A stretch of DNA of 64,000 nt, taken from positions 91,867 through 155,866 of the forward strand of contig MZZL01000381.1 in assembly GCA_002749535.1 (NCBI GenBank), given 5' to 3'. The stretch comes from Apophysomyces variabilis (taxonomy: Eukaryota > Mucoromycota > Mucoromycetes > Mucorales > Mucoraceae). The notes under the pieces were generated by a model. That model had not been told where the DNA came from. It saw only the letters and a list, made by a program, of their open reading frames with translations, and did no database searches. Both the position numbers and the translations under genes were made by a program. How positions within the stretch are numbered: position 1 is the stretch's first letter; each line of letters begins with the position of its first letter. Of this stretch, positions 20,576 to 31,796 are shown piece by piece.

Positions 20576-22802
20576 TTGAGATTGTTACCATGCAAAGAAT
20601 TCCTCTACAATTCTCTCACAGACAACTTGCGCATGTTCTTTCAAAGACCAGATTTTGAAGAGAAAATTGAACAATGGCGACGTCATACTACACTTGAAAA
20701 CACATTGTCAGATATATACGATGGTGCAGTTTGGCGGTCCATACTTGATGAACATCAGGATCCATTTGTAGATCGTCAGAGATCTTTGCTTCTCTCCATG
20801 AATGTGGATTGGTTTAAGCCTTTCCACAGTTCCCAATATTCTTGTAGAGCTATATATATTGCTATCAACAACTTACCTCGCAGTGAGCACTTTAAGCCTC
20901 ACAACATTATTCTAGTTGGTGTTATCCCAGGGCCAACTGAACCAAGCACATATGAAATGAACAACTACTTGAAACCTTTAGTGGAAGAGTTGAAAGCATT
21001 GTATCTTGGTGTCAGAATGACCACTTACTGGTATCAAGAACCCATTACTGTACGCGCTGCATTGTGTATGAGTGCATATGACATTCCAGTGGCAAGAAAA
21101 ACTAATGGCTTTACCTCGCATGCAAGTACCTGTGGATGTCACAAGTGTAATCAACAGTTCAGCGTGATTCCCGGCACGTCATCTATAGATTACTCAGGGT
21201 TTGATGTGGACAGTTGGATCCTGCAAACAAGAGAAGATAACCTTCAACATGCTGAGAGTTAGTGATGTGCATCCATAGAAGCTGAGCAGAAGAAATTAGA
21301 AAAGACTACAGGAACACAATGGAGTGCACTGCATGACCTTCCTTACTTTGATGCCGTAAGATTTACAATCATAGACCCAATACATAACTTGTTTCTGGGC
21401 ACCGCCAAACGAATGACTGAAGTGTGGGCAAATGAAGGTTATTTTGGAGAAAGACAGCTTGAAGCTATGCAAAAGCTTGCTGACAGTGTCCTTCCTCCAC
21501 CACAGTTTCTGACGCTCACACAAAAAATATCCAAAAACTTTCCTAATATGAAAGCTGATGAATAGAAGTCATGGTGCCTAGTTTATTCGCCTTACATATT
21601 ATCCAAAGTGCTTCCTGCTGAACATTTCTCAAACTGGATACATTTTGTTGATGCATGCCGCCTGCTCATTAAACTATCCATTACAATCGATGAGGTTAAT
21701 ACTGCCCACTAATGTCTACTTCGCTTTTGTCAAGGCAACGAATGGTTATATGGAAATGCGCAAATCACTCCAAACCAACATCTGCACATGCATTTACGAG
21801 AAAGTGTTCTTGATTTTGGCCCTATTTATGCTTTCTGGGTGTTCAGTTTTGAACGTTATAACGGCCTTCTGGCAGATCTGGACACAAACCATAAAGACTC
21901 CTTTAAAAGTACATTTCTAAAGAAATTCCTTGAACAAACGCGCGCCATAAATTTTCTCAAACAAGTTTCAACGCAGATTGGCAATAACCAAAATCAGCTT
22001 AACCTGTTAAAAGATCTGATCAGTAATCCATCTTCCAGTACAACAACTGCTCAGCTTTCGTTAGAGGATAATTTTGACTCTATTGATTTTGTACAAATGT
22101 CTACAGCCGTTAGGCATGCCACTGGGTGTGAGCCACTTCCCCCTAACGTGTTGCCATCATCTTTCAAGAAGGTCCACATGAGTCCTGATCACTACCACGC
22201 TTTGATTGGGTTCTACAAAATGGCATATCCAAACATGGCACTAGTTCATTATCTCTAAGCAAATCGGCAAAATACTCTCGTCAGTAATACTATAAGCAAA
22301 TTTTACACTTTAAAATTGCATGGTCAACTGTTCCAATGCACTGAAGGCCATTCCCAATGAGAGTCATATGTGCAAGTCCTTTTTGAAACAGAATCTAGCC
22401 TTATTCCAAGCGCTTACCCTTGCAAGATTCTCTACTACTTCAAACACAAACTCCTCATAAATAACAGGTTAACGTCACATGTCTTTGCAATGGTGCACTG
22501 GTTCGAAGCATATACTGGTCAACAAGCATATGAAAATGAGAGTATTGAGCTTTGGCGTAATAAGTTCGGACCTTTAGATGAGCATTGCGTCATACTGATT
22601 CATCATATCCATTCGCACATAGCGATCACCAAAGAAAAGACCCATCGTTCTGATGAGAATCTTATCGTCATTCCTTTACAAAATCATTCTCAAATTTGAC
22701 GAACTAATAGCAAGATTCTGCTTTTCAAAGTTTTTATGGTCTATAGGAGTAGCTATAAATTATCACTTTCACAATTATCGAAGAAATATTTATTTACCTA
22801 CT

Positions 22803-23769
22803 TTATTTATACATCCAAGATGGCAATCCTATGGGGCATTCTGCCTCCACTTCTTCTAAATGCTTGGTATAGAACTTCTTTGTTGATGGACAAAGCCCAT
22901 CTAGTGCTTCGAGGCACTCATTCGCCTTTTAAAAGTTTATAAGTTGAAATGATCAGCTGTCATACAAAACTTGCCTGGTCTGACCTCCAGCGTGGGCGTT
23001 TGACGCATAATGACGCGTTGCCTTCACCATCGGACTCTTCTGTGGACATACAGTCATGTGAAAGGAGGCGATCTATATCACCTGCATACCACTCCTCAAG
23101 AGTTTCTCTGTTCTTAAGGAGAGCGTCCATTCTCTGGGCCAGTTTCTAAAGTACCCAATAAAACTGAGTTTTTAACCTTAAAGAATTTGACTACCTTTGT
23201 TACTCGCTGATAGTGCTGTTTTCGCACCTGCATCTCCTTTTTTTTGTCTGTTGGAACAGCAGACCGTTTCTTCACATTCCGAAAGTTGTCCTGCAACACA
23301 TTGTGAAGCTTTTGCTTCACTTGCATGATGCAATTGTTCAGCATGCGTTGCTGAAGGTACGTTTTCAGCTGCAACACTACCAATTTGTTTGCATTAGAAT
23401 TAAAAGACTCGTCGTATTTGTAGCCTCTGTTATCCTTGTTCAATTTGGTGATATAATCATGAATCTCCCTCTGTTCACAGATCAACATTCAGCTCTTTTT
23501 AGTTACACTTTGCATCTGGATCTTAATATACGTACCGACAACTCAGCGTCATTTGTTCATTGTGAGCTCTCTGCAACAGGTGCAGGAACGCTAAATTCCA
23601 TGGCACTGGACATTGCTTCCTGGTTTTGTTGCTCTTGCAGGGAGCTCAATTGCTGATGAAGCTGCGCGTTCTCAGCTTGAAGGCTGGAAGCAAGGTCACA
23701 AAACTCATCCCTCAGGAGACTGACCTGGCGTGAGATTTGTTCGTTTGATGACATTTGGTTGCAAGATAT
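22803..23769 (-). pseudogene. P1 accessory coiled-coil gene
   Basis: Ortholog of the P2 accessory gene. The original start is ATA at 23767-23769 in alignment with P2, though an ATG follows at 23754 (MSSNEQISRQVSLL). Exon 1 contains a glutamine-rich coiled coil (LQAENAQLHQQLSSLQEQQ). Exon 2 carries GYKYDESFNSNANKLVVLQL and basic KKKEMQVRKQHYQ. The last exon ends SWMYK at 22803. Intron 1 keeps GTACGT...ACAG; the last donor is GC where P2 has GT. Protein identity to P2 is moderate while the exon pattern is the same, which argues that the gene is a functional part of the element. Confidence 0.75.
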
Positions 23770-23781
23770 TACTTTACACAT

Positions 23782-24900
23782 ACAAATGAGTTAAGTGCCT
23801 TATTCTTTATATATCGATCTTACTTTGGCAGAAGGGAAAAAGTAACTAGCAATCCTAAGACTGACACTTCTTTAAGGGGTATAATGGTGTACTCGATTTC
23901 TAAGAGCTGCATAAATTGTTTATCACGCGTCTTAGGTATGGTTTTTTTTCTTTTTTATGGGGTTATTTGCGTTTTCCTTTCTACTCATTCTTTTCTTTTA
24001 CAATCCTTTTCTCTACTTCTTTTTTCATTCCCTATCGTTTTGCTACTTTGTTATTGGCAAAATCACTTTTAAGAATATTGACGATATATTATCCTAGTAT
24101 ATACAATCTTGACTTGAAACTCTGTTCTTTACTGGCAAGCTTTTACTTTCGTTTGACAAAATCTCATTCTTTCTTTCTTTTGATAGCCGGTATGATCTCT
24201 ACACTATAAGAAAGCTCACTGGTCACTTTTAACTGAGGTATCTAGTTGATTGACCTGAACTTAACTAACCTTTACTTTTTCATTATCGATTAAATTAGTT
24301 TTTGTTTTCTAAAATAGATGCAGACAAACATGATACACTTTTTAATGGTATACATACTTCTTTATATTATAACTGGATTAATCATACAAAGTAGTCTTTC
24401 TTTAGTATATTGACAATGCTGCCAATCGTTATTACTATTTGTCTTAGGTATCTTAATATGTTTTATCTTTTAGTATATTTTATTAATTATCGTTTTTAAC
24501 GATTGTGCTTCTTTAACCTTTAATAATTAGGTAAGATTAAATAGGTTCAAATGTAAACCTAGCTGTTTAATAGTATATTACATCGTAAAAACACTAATAC
24601 AATAAAAGTTTTTTATGTCTCCTTTTATACAGTTAAAGAAGTGTTCTTATAATGGTAAAGAAGTATATTTTATTGGTTTAAAGTAATGCATGCAATGGAA
24701 AATGCTTCCAATTAGAAAGACTAGATAAGAACTATAGCTCCAATAGAATATAATGTTTTAAATAAGTTTATCCAATAAAAATGTTTCAAGAAAGGAATTT
24801 GATCAAATAAAATCATGGTATTAGCCTCTAATGCATACTATTTAATCCAATAGAATTATACATTAGCCTTTGACATCAATTGTTTTATCCAATTAATAAG
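23782..24900. other. P1 leader, non-coding
   Basis: AT-rich, about 1.1 kb, diverged homolog of the P2 leader (shared blocks such as the ttttatggggttat region). No gene supported. Confidence 0.55.
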
Positions 24901-25086
24901 CGTTGGAGGGAGAACTAAAAGGTGGTAGAAAAGGTGGTGGAAAAGGTAGTAGAATTTGCATTCCACCACCCTTACAAGTGATTCTACCACATGGTAGAAA
25001 GGTAGTAGAAAGGTGGTAGAAAGGTGGTAGAATTTGATATTCTACTACCTTTCTACCAGGGGTAGAATCACCTTTCAACCGCAGTG
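24901..25086. repeat. P1 right subterminal repeats and terminus
   Basis: Dense ggtggtaga/tctaccacc repeats in both orientations ending in TTTCAACCGCAGTG. Confidence 0.8.
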
Positions 25087-25251
25087 AGACATGCTCTCTC
25101 ATTTATTTGAACATTAAGATGAGAATTTATCAATAACAGAATTTAGTGAAAAAGAGAACGCCAACCATAGTGAGCTTTAGCTCGTTTGCATAGAAAATTC
25201 AAAACCAATAAACTCTAGACCATAAAAACAAGAAGGATCCAACACCAAGAA
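25087..25251 (+). pseudogene. G2 segment B, end of RNase H
   Basis: Begins with the P1 duplicate AGA and then continues the G2 frame as MLSHLFEH before a stop. Further linker sequence is degenerate. It ends with AAGAA (25247-25251), the left target duplicate of G3. Confidence 0.75.
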
Positions 25252-25603
25252 TGATGTATAAAATGAAAATAACAGAATGCTCAAAATAAGCGAGACTGAA
25301 AAAGATGTTCTTTATTTCACGAATGACTGTTCTCTTTAAATATCTTTAGAAACATGTGCGGGTAAAAGCAGGTTGGGGTAGTTACTAATATCTTTTGTAA
25401 AATCTGTATGATCGGTAATGACACGTTAATCTTCTGTCTTTTGATATTCTGTGTCCGCTAGGGTCCCAGCAACAGATGAATAGATTATGAAGATGTTAGT
25501 GTAACCTGATCCATACAGGCATTATAGCCGATATGTTCACTGACAGTCTAGACCTGATGTTTTATCCACTGAATATAGTGATGTAATTATGTCAGATATG
25601 ACA
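25252..25603 (-). repeat. 3' LTR of G3
   Basis: 352 bp, minus strand TGTCATATCTGACAT...TTATACATCA. Confidence 0.93.
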
Positions 25604-25617
25604 TTACCCCCCACCAG
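25602..25617 (-). promoter_or_regulatory. 3' polypurine tract of G3
   Basis: The minus strand reads CTGGTGGGGGGTAATG, adjoining the LTR start. Confidence 0.75.
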
Positions 25618-26040
25618 CTTCTTGATAGCGTTGGAAAGATAGTAATTGATGTAGTAAAAGCATGGTTGAAAGTATTAGATAATAATACTGTGGCGCGTCG
25701 ATAAAAAACCTCAGAAAAAACCCAGTGGGAAAAAAGTGTAGAGGAAAAAGACTTGCTTACATGCGTTTGGTATGTTTGGTAGTAGAAGGTCCTGATTGTT
25801 GGGCCTGTTTCCTTTTGCCAGTACCTGATCGGCGTTGCCAATACCTTTCAATAATAGCAGGATCGTTGAAATCCTCAGAGTTCTGCCAAGTATTTTCGTC
25901 CTCTTTATAACCTTTCCATTTGACGAAGTACTGGTAGTGTCCTTTGCGCACTTCCCTGTGATTGACGATGTTCTGCACTTCATAGTAGTCGTCTGAAACT
26001 ACTGTGTCAGGCGAAATAAGTTTCATATGAGATGGTGCGA

Positions 26041-26183
26041 CATCTCGTGGAAGCAACATGTTCTGCTCATCAACCAAAGTATAGCTGCCTCCTTTGTTCT
26101 GTCTCAGAACNAACATCTCATGGAAGCAACATGTTCTGCTCATCAACCAAAGTATAGCTGCCTCCTTTGTTCTGTCTCAGAAC
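26041..26183. repeat. 70-bp duplicated block around an N in G3 pol (assembly join)
   Basis: 26041-26110 repeats as 26114-26183 after the N at 26111, with one CG/CA difference (catctcgtgg against catctcatgg). With one copy removed the pol frame runs on into the chromodomain, so this is an unmerged overlap, perhaps between two alleles or copies. Confidence 0.8.
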
Positions 26184-27234
26184 AGTGAATGGTCCTTCGT
26201 ATCTTGGGTCTGTTTTGCTGCTTCTAGACACGTTCACGATCATGACCTTGCTTCCAGGAGGAAATTCAACAATGCGATGATTGCTGTCAAACTTGTTGCT
26301 TTGTTTATTCTGCATTGTTTTAATGCGTTCATGGATAGCAGGTATCACTACTCGTTCCATTTGTTTGAGGCGTTTGGTCATTGCCCGAGTATCATCAGAA
26401 GTCTGTTGTACATTTCCCACTTTTACTTTATGATAGTCTTCGAAATTGTTTGGTTGACGGGCAAACATCAACGCAAAAGGACGTGTGTTGTGCAAAGAGG
26501 AAATTTTCAGATTGATAGCAAGTTGTGCACTTGGTAAATACAAATCCCAATCTTGTTTCTTACCTTGCAATCTTTTGACAACAACCTCTTTCATGGTTTT
26601 TACCCATTGTTCTGTGACGCCATTTGCGCGTGGATGATATGGTGTTACCAGTCTGTGGTCTATTCCTAAGTGTTCTGTAACGAGTATGATGACTTCGTTG
26701 ACAAATTCAGTGCCATTGTCTGATTGCAGGACTTTCAGGAAACCATAGTCGCAGAATACTTGAATAAGTTGCCTAGCAACAGAAAGTGCGGATTTGTCTG
26801 GTAATGCTTGTAAAATGCAAAAGCGTGAAAATACATCAACCATAACTAATACAAAGTTATTACCGTTGATAGTGGTAGTGTTGAAGTCACCAAGGTCAAT
26901 AGCCCAGTGGTCTCCAGGTTGGTCTGCAGTTATGTGTCGTAAGGGATGATAACCGTGTTTTCCGATGTTGAATTGTTGACAGTCAATACACTTGGCTACT
27001 GTGTTAAGTGCGTCTTGTTTGATAGTGCTCCAGTGGATTCCGTCACTGTGTAAAGCATTCACGATAGCATCTGAACTGAAATGGCCAAGAAGATGCGCTT
27101 TCTCCAGCAGTGATTGTCGTTCTGCTGTAGGAGGTGTCATATACTTGTGTGGTTTCAGTAAGCGTTGCGTGAGAACCTGTGTGGGAGTGGATGAAGGTGT
27201 TCCTGAATTGTCATGAGATGACGTGTTTGTGGAA

Positions 27235-27247
27235 ATACCCCCCTCCG
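27235..27247 (-). promoter_or_regulatory. Central polypurine tract of G3
   Basis: The minus strand reads GGAGGGGGGTAT in the RNase H-integrase linker (codons SEGGIS), sharing GGGGGGTA with the 3' PPT of this element. Confidence 0.55.
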
Positions 27248-29042
27248 AAAATGGAACAGGTGGTGCAAACAGACGCAAGAGAGCATCTGGTAAAATGTTG
27301 GCGATGCCAGGACGATGTACCACACGGTAAGTATAATCACAAATGGTATCAAGCCAGTTGATCATCATTGGATTGGCAATTTCCTGGGTGTGCAGGTAAG
27401 TTAAAGCGCGATGATCAGTGTAGAGCGTGAATTTGTTACCCCAAAGAAATTTGTGAAACTTTTTGAGGGCGTAGACAACGGCAAGTAATTCACGTTGTGT
27501 GACAGAATAGTTGCGCTCTGATCGACTGAGGGAGCGTGCCATGAAACCGATGTAATGAATGCAGTTGTTAATGACTTGATAGAGGACAGCGCCAATACCG
27601 TCGTTGGATGCGTCTGTAGCAACCGAGAAGGGTTCATCCATGTTTGGATGGCTGAGGATAGGAGCTTTCTCCAAAATTGCCTTGACACAATTGAATGTAT
27701 CAGTGTGCTGTGATGTCCAGAGGTTTTCAAGGCTACCAGCATTGCGTAATTTGTCAAGTGGTGCCGTAAGAGTGGAAATGGTAGGTATGTGCACTCGGAA
27801 GTAATTGACAAGTCCAAGAAACCTTTGAATATCTTTGCCTGTTTTGGGCTGTGGCCAAGTTTGGACGTTTGTAACCTTGCGCGGGTCAAGGCGAATACTA
27901 TCTGCATCCATGCAGAAACCAAGTAAATAAACAGCGCGTTGCGCGAAGTGACATTTCTCTGGATTGAGTATGAGATTGACAGCAGTGAGATGGCGGATTG
28001 CATCTGCAACGTGTTCCGTGTGTTCTTCCAGTGTTTTGGAAAAGATGATGATATTGTCAACGAACGTAGTAACATAGTTAAGTCTGTGAAAGACATAATT
28101 CATGACGCGTTGAAATTTTGAGGAGATGGGTTTGAGTCCAAAAGGACAACCGCGGAACATGTATTGTATGCCATCGACAGTGAAGGCAGTTTTGTGTTGG
28201 TGAGGTTCATAAATTTGAAACCGATGAAAAGCATTTTTCAGGTCAAGTGTGGAGAACACTGTTGCGCCATGCATCTTCTGAAAGATGTCATTAATTAACG
28301 GAAGTGGGAAACGATCATCTGGAAGCAGATTGTTGATGTGGCATGGGTCTAGGCAAGGTCGTCTGCCTGTTAGATTGCCATACGCGTCCTTTTTTAGTGC
28401 GAAAGTCAGAGGGCTATTCCATCTGGTATTCACTGGTGCACGGGTGATGATGCTGTCAGTGAGCCATTTGTTCACTTGCTCTCGTAAAAGAGGTAGCAGT
28501 TTGTGGGGAAGATCATATTGTCTTCGATAAGCAGTTTGGTTAGGTGGGGTGTCTAACCTGACAATAGATTCTGGAACGGTACAGAATGAAGAGTTTGGTA
28601 TTTTTAGATTTTCATCCAGCAAGGGTTGGATCGTTTTCATTAAAAGTGTGCGTTCAGTGGGGGTGCCAACTGGTGAATTGTTTGGCTCAAGGTCGTCTTG
28701 AGGTTCTTTAGTTTCCAGTGCTTTAGGTAAACTGGGTTGGTGCCAGCATACAGGTAAACCAATGAAGTGAATACCTAGGCATGTCATAAGATCAGTACCA
28801 ATGCAAATATTGGCAAGAGGATCATTTAGATCAAACACTTCGAAAGAGTGGTAGATTGTAAGGTTATTGCAAACAACTTTAATGGGTGGAGTCTTTCCAA
28901 CACGCGAAACAGATTTATTATGAGCTGCAAGTTTTATTGTCCCAGATTGGGGTAAAATTTTCCAACCGTTGTTCAAACAAAGAGAATGGGAAACTGTGCT
29001 GATAGTAGCACTGGAGTCCAAGAGAGCTCGTAAGTTTAGGTC

Positions 29043-29113
29043 CTGTAAAGTGATAGGCACATAGTAAGAACTGGTTTTTTGGAATGAATAATCCTGAGAT
29101 GTATGTAACTTAC
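29043..29113 (-). other. Candidate exitron (71 nt) at the G3 gag/protease boundary
   Basis: The minus strand begins with the consensus donor GTAAGT, has CTTAC as a possible branch site, and ends CACTTTACAG. Retained, it codes up to YVPITLQ just before the protease. Removed, ATG T joins GA to make TGA at once. Length is 2 mod 3 and phase is 1, as in G1 and G4. Confidence 0.7.
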
Positions 29114-30513
29114 ACATGTTGCATGACTCAGCGATCGCCTTGTCAATCTCTTCTGCGATCATATTGGTGTCTTCATTGATGTCCTCCTGTTGCTGATTGG
29201 TTTCTTCTGTGGATGTTTCTTGGACCCGTGTAGAACGGATCGCCATAGTATTGGTGGTGGTGTTGGAGTCACCGTTACACTTGTGGCCACAGGACCACAC
29301 AGATCCACAACCCTTGTAACACAGAGCGGAATTTGTTTTAGACAATGGGGAGCGGGAAGATGCGTTGGTGCCTGACTTGTTGGGCCCAGAACCAGAAGGA
29401 GATGATTGAGGTGCTTTGTCAACACGTTGACCCGATTGGATCGTTCTTAGGGTGTCTGCCAAAACTCTACACTCGTTTGTAGAGTGTGTACCTTTGCCGT
29501 GGACATGGCAGTGCTGTTCCTTACGCTGAAAAGCGCGTTGATTAGAGGAAAAGGGTCGTTGTACCTTTTGTTCTGAAGATCTTGTGCGTTCACCAAGGGA
29601 CTTTTGTTGAACTACCTGAGGATACAGAGCTCTAGCCATGGAGGAAGCTTGATCAATAGTACATCTTTGACTGACAGGAAGGTTGACCTGGGCAAGATGG
29701 ACTTGACGAGAGATTTCCGGTAACAATGAGTTAATGTATAAGATTGCTGTAACACGATCATCATCAACACCAGCTTCATGTCGTACATGATGGAACCGAT
29801 CAGTGTACTTTTCTACAGATTCATTTCTTGACATCTTCATGCTGATGAGTTCCTGGGTGAAGTTTGCTTGACGTTCTGCATCATTAATGCTATATTTTTG
29901 CAACAAAGCATTACGAGCATATGACTATGGAAGATGAGGCATTCTTCTCAAGTGTGCATTAAACCAGGAACGTTGTTCTGAAGAAAGAGTCCTGGGCAGC
30001 AACCGGTGCCAGCATTCGTCAAGTTCTTGTCCATATGAAATAACAATATCCTCAAACTTGTCCAGGCATTCTTGGATGGAAGTGAAAATGGTCTTGGTTT
30101 GATCTACTACATTTCTAGTCCATTGGAGGAGAGGGAGTTCCTTGGGCACAACATATGGAGCACGGTACGTAGACTGGTGGGTCTTGTCCTTAAGGCCGGC
30201 AAACTTCTTCTTGGTTTGCAAAAGCATGTCTAGGTCACGATTCTTCTGGTCATAGGCTTTTCTAGCGGCTTCTTTTTCTTCCATAGTAGTAGAAGGGGAT
30301 GCAATTTGTTCACCAAGCTTAGCAAGTTGCAGGGAGACCTCATTGATTGAAGCTTCAGTGCGCTGTTCACTGGATCCTTGCATGCAGAGCTTGTCTTCTA
30401 TTGTAGTCTCTACGGGGCGCACAATATCCATTTCAGAGGATACGGAAACAGGGGAAGAGAGAGGGCTACTTGACAATTGTTGCGACATTGATGGATTAAG
30501 AACAAAAGAGTAT

Positions 30514-30569
30514 TCGCTTAAAAAAAATGATGTATAAAATAAAAATAACAGAATGCTCAAAATAAGCGA
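30514..30569 (-). promoter_or_regulatory. Self-priming pair of G3: PBS (30514-30520) and LTR motif (30563-30569)
   Basis: The PBS TAAGCGA, just inside the 5' LTR after a T-run, is complementary to TCGCTTA in the LTR, which follows CAGTC as in G1. Confidence 0.6.
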
Positions 30570-30879
30570 GACTGAAAAAGATGTTCTTTATTTCACGAAT
30601 GACTGTTCTCTTTAAATATCTTTAGAAACGCGTGCGGGTAAAAGCGGGTTGGGGTAGTTACTAATATCTTTTGTAAAATCTGTATGATTGGTAATGACAC
30701 GTTAATCTTCTGTCTTTTGATATTCTGTGTCCGCTAGGGTCTCAGCAACAGATGAATAGATTATGAAGATGTTAGTGTAACCTGATCCATATAGGCATTA
30801 TAGCCGATATGTTCACTGACAGTCTAGACCTGATGTTTTATCCACTGAATATAGTGATGTAATCATGTCAGATATGACA
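30528..30879 (-). repeat. 5' LTR of G3
   Basis: 352 bp; right flank AAGAA repeats the left flank of the element. Confidence 0.93.
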
Positions 30880-31796
30880 AAGAACAAAAGTTATTAGTTA
30901 TTCCCTAGCAGAACTAGTCTTAAACGTGGCTATCTAGGTAAACCAGTACCCATAGCTATAAATCAAACAGAACAACCAAAATGGATCTTGCTTGTTACAT
31001 TGCAATTCATGATTATCTATCAGAGAAGACGTACCCAATAGGGTGTGATGCTGAGAAGGACCAAAAAAGGATATGCAACATGTCCTGGAAATATATTGCA
31101 GAAGACGAAGTCCTGTACATCAAGGAATTGAACAATAAATGAGGCCCAGAAGTATTACATGAGATGAACGTGGAGGAAGTTATAGCCAAAGTACATTCAG
31201 AAGGCCATTTCAGCGTAAACAATATCTGGTAAAGATTACGATTGCAATATAAAGGATTTCAGTTATACAACAGGATGAGAGAATATGTAAGGAGTTGTGA
31301 AAGTTGTCAGAAAAGGAGGCAAAAAAGGAAGACCAAGCATGAGCCAGCCCATCTCATCCCTACGCCATCTGCACCTTTCTACATAATTGGTTGTGACACA
31401 GTGGGCCCTTTTATGGAAAGCAAGCAAGGTAACAAGTATATACTTGTGGCGATAGACTATTTGACATAATGGCCTATTGCATTAGCCATACTCAGCATAC
31501 AAGAAGAAACCACATCTAACTTTTTGTTCTATTGCATAGTTAAGGACTTTGGAGTGCCTTCATATATATTAACAGATAGAGGATCAAATTTCATATCAGA
31601 TCACATATGAAACTTTCTAAAGTGAATGGGATGTAGGCATTTAACCACAACTGCTTTTTGGCTGCAAGTGAACAGATTGTACAAACATATGAATTAGACA
31701 GTAGTATAGACACTATCTAAAATTGCACAAGAATAAGGTAAAAAGAAGATTTGGGATACTTGCTTGGCAGAAGCAATCATGGCTATAAGGACTATG
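30880..31796 (+). pseudogene. G2 segment C, integrase, stop-ridden
   Basis: After the G3 duplicate the G2 linker leads into an integrase. The zinc-finger region ends SCESCQKRRQKRK, the first catalytic Asp sits in IIGCDTVGPF, and the second in ILTDRGSNF. The region of the third acidic residue reads NRLYKHMN, where Glu is expected in place of Lys (G-to-A). Many TAG/TAA/TGA stops (31140, 31230, 31468, 31608, 31699 and others). It breaks at AIMAIRTM, where P3 inserted, with duplicate ATG at 31794-31796. Confidence 0.85.

Larger units (their letters stand above)
13992..22699 (+). pseudogene. P1 transposase (Tnp2/Plavaka-like), interrupted by P2
   Basis: The ATG at 13992 opens a Cys-rich N-terminus (CSNC...DYC) that already carries a TGA. 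Exons continue to 14928, are split by P2, and resume at 20580 to the TGA at 22697-22699. About 90% similar by eye to the P2 transposase: GVIPGPTEPSTYEMNNYL, GCHKCNQQFSVIPG, DPIHNLFLGTAKRMTEVW, HMHLRESVLDFGPIYAFW, FSFERYNGLLADLD. Stops include CAA to TAA at about 14816, TGG to TAG at about 21260, and others near 21563, 21711, 22257 and 22359. The protein would be a cut-and-paste transposase acting on the CACTG ends. Confidence 0.87.
13792..25086 (+). mobile_element. P1: Plavaka/CACTA-like DNA transposon in G2, itself split by P2
   Basis: Terminal inverted repeats CACTGTAGCAGAAGGGTGATTC (left, decayed) and CACTGCGGTTGAAAGGTGATTC (right, reversed). Flanks are GGA (13789-13791) and AGA (25087-25089), a 3-bp target duplication with one transition. 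Removing P1 and one duplicate restores the G2 frame (NPAD-MLSHL). Without P2 the element is about 5.65 kb, the same size as P2. Gene order: transposase (+), then accessory gene (-), convergent. Both genes are pseudogenes. Confidence 0.88.
25757..30488 (-). pseudogene. G3 Gag-Pol with chromodomain; near-intact but catalytically damaged
   Basis: One Gag-Pol frame from the ATG at 30486-30488 (MSQQLSSSPL) to the TAA at 25757-25759. A stop at about 29922-29924 (LP-stop-SYARN) interrupts gag, probably TGG to TAG; after it 1262 codons stay open to the N. Gag has CHVHGKGTHSTNEC and CGSVWSCGHKC clusters. The protease motif is LLDSSATIS where D-S/T-G is required. The RT box is FVDNIIIFS where VDD is required. 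RNase H (YTDHRALTYL) and the integrase DDE core (AIDLGDF, LQSDNGTEF, NGVTEQW) look intact. The chromodomain YFVKWKGYKEDENTWQNSED ends the protein. The break at 26111 is the assembly join, not a real frameshift. Both active-site changes are G-to-A. Confidence 0.9.
25252..30879 (-). mobile_element. G3: complete chromovirus in G2
   Basis: LTRs of 352 bp at 25252-25603 and 30528-30879, flanked by a perfect 5-bp duplication AAGAA (25247-25251 and 30880-30884). The LTRs differ at about 8 positions by eye, all transitions. Internal order on the minus strand: PBS, gag, protease, RT, RNase H, integrase, chromodomain, PPT. One assembly N (26111) and a few G-to-A hits mar it. Confidence 0.95.

Noticed and set aside
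24905..25086. Hairpin-rich ggtggtaga arrays as terminators
   Set aside because: They sit at every P element end in the same position relative to CACTG termini, so they are subterminal repeats.
25757..26146. Separate chromodomain gene beside G3 pol
   Set aside because: It is the end of the same Gag-Pol; the break is the duplicated assembly join at N 26111.
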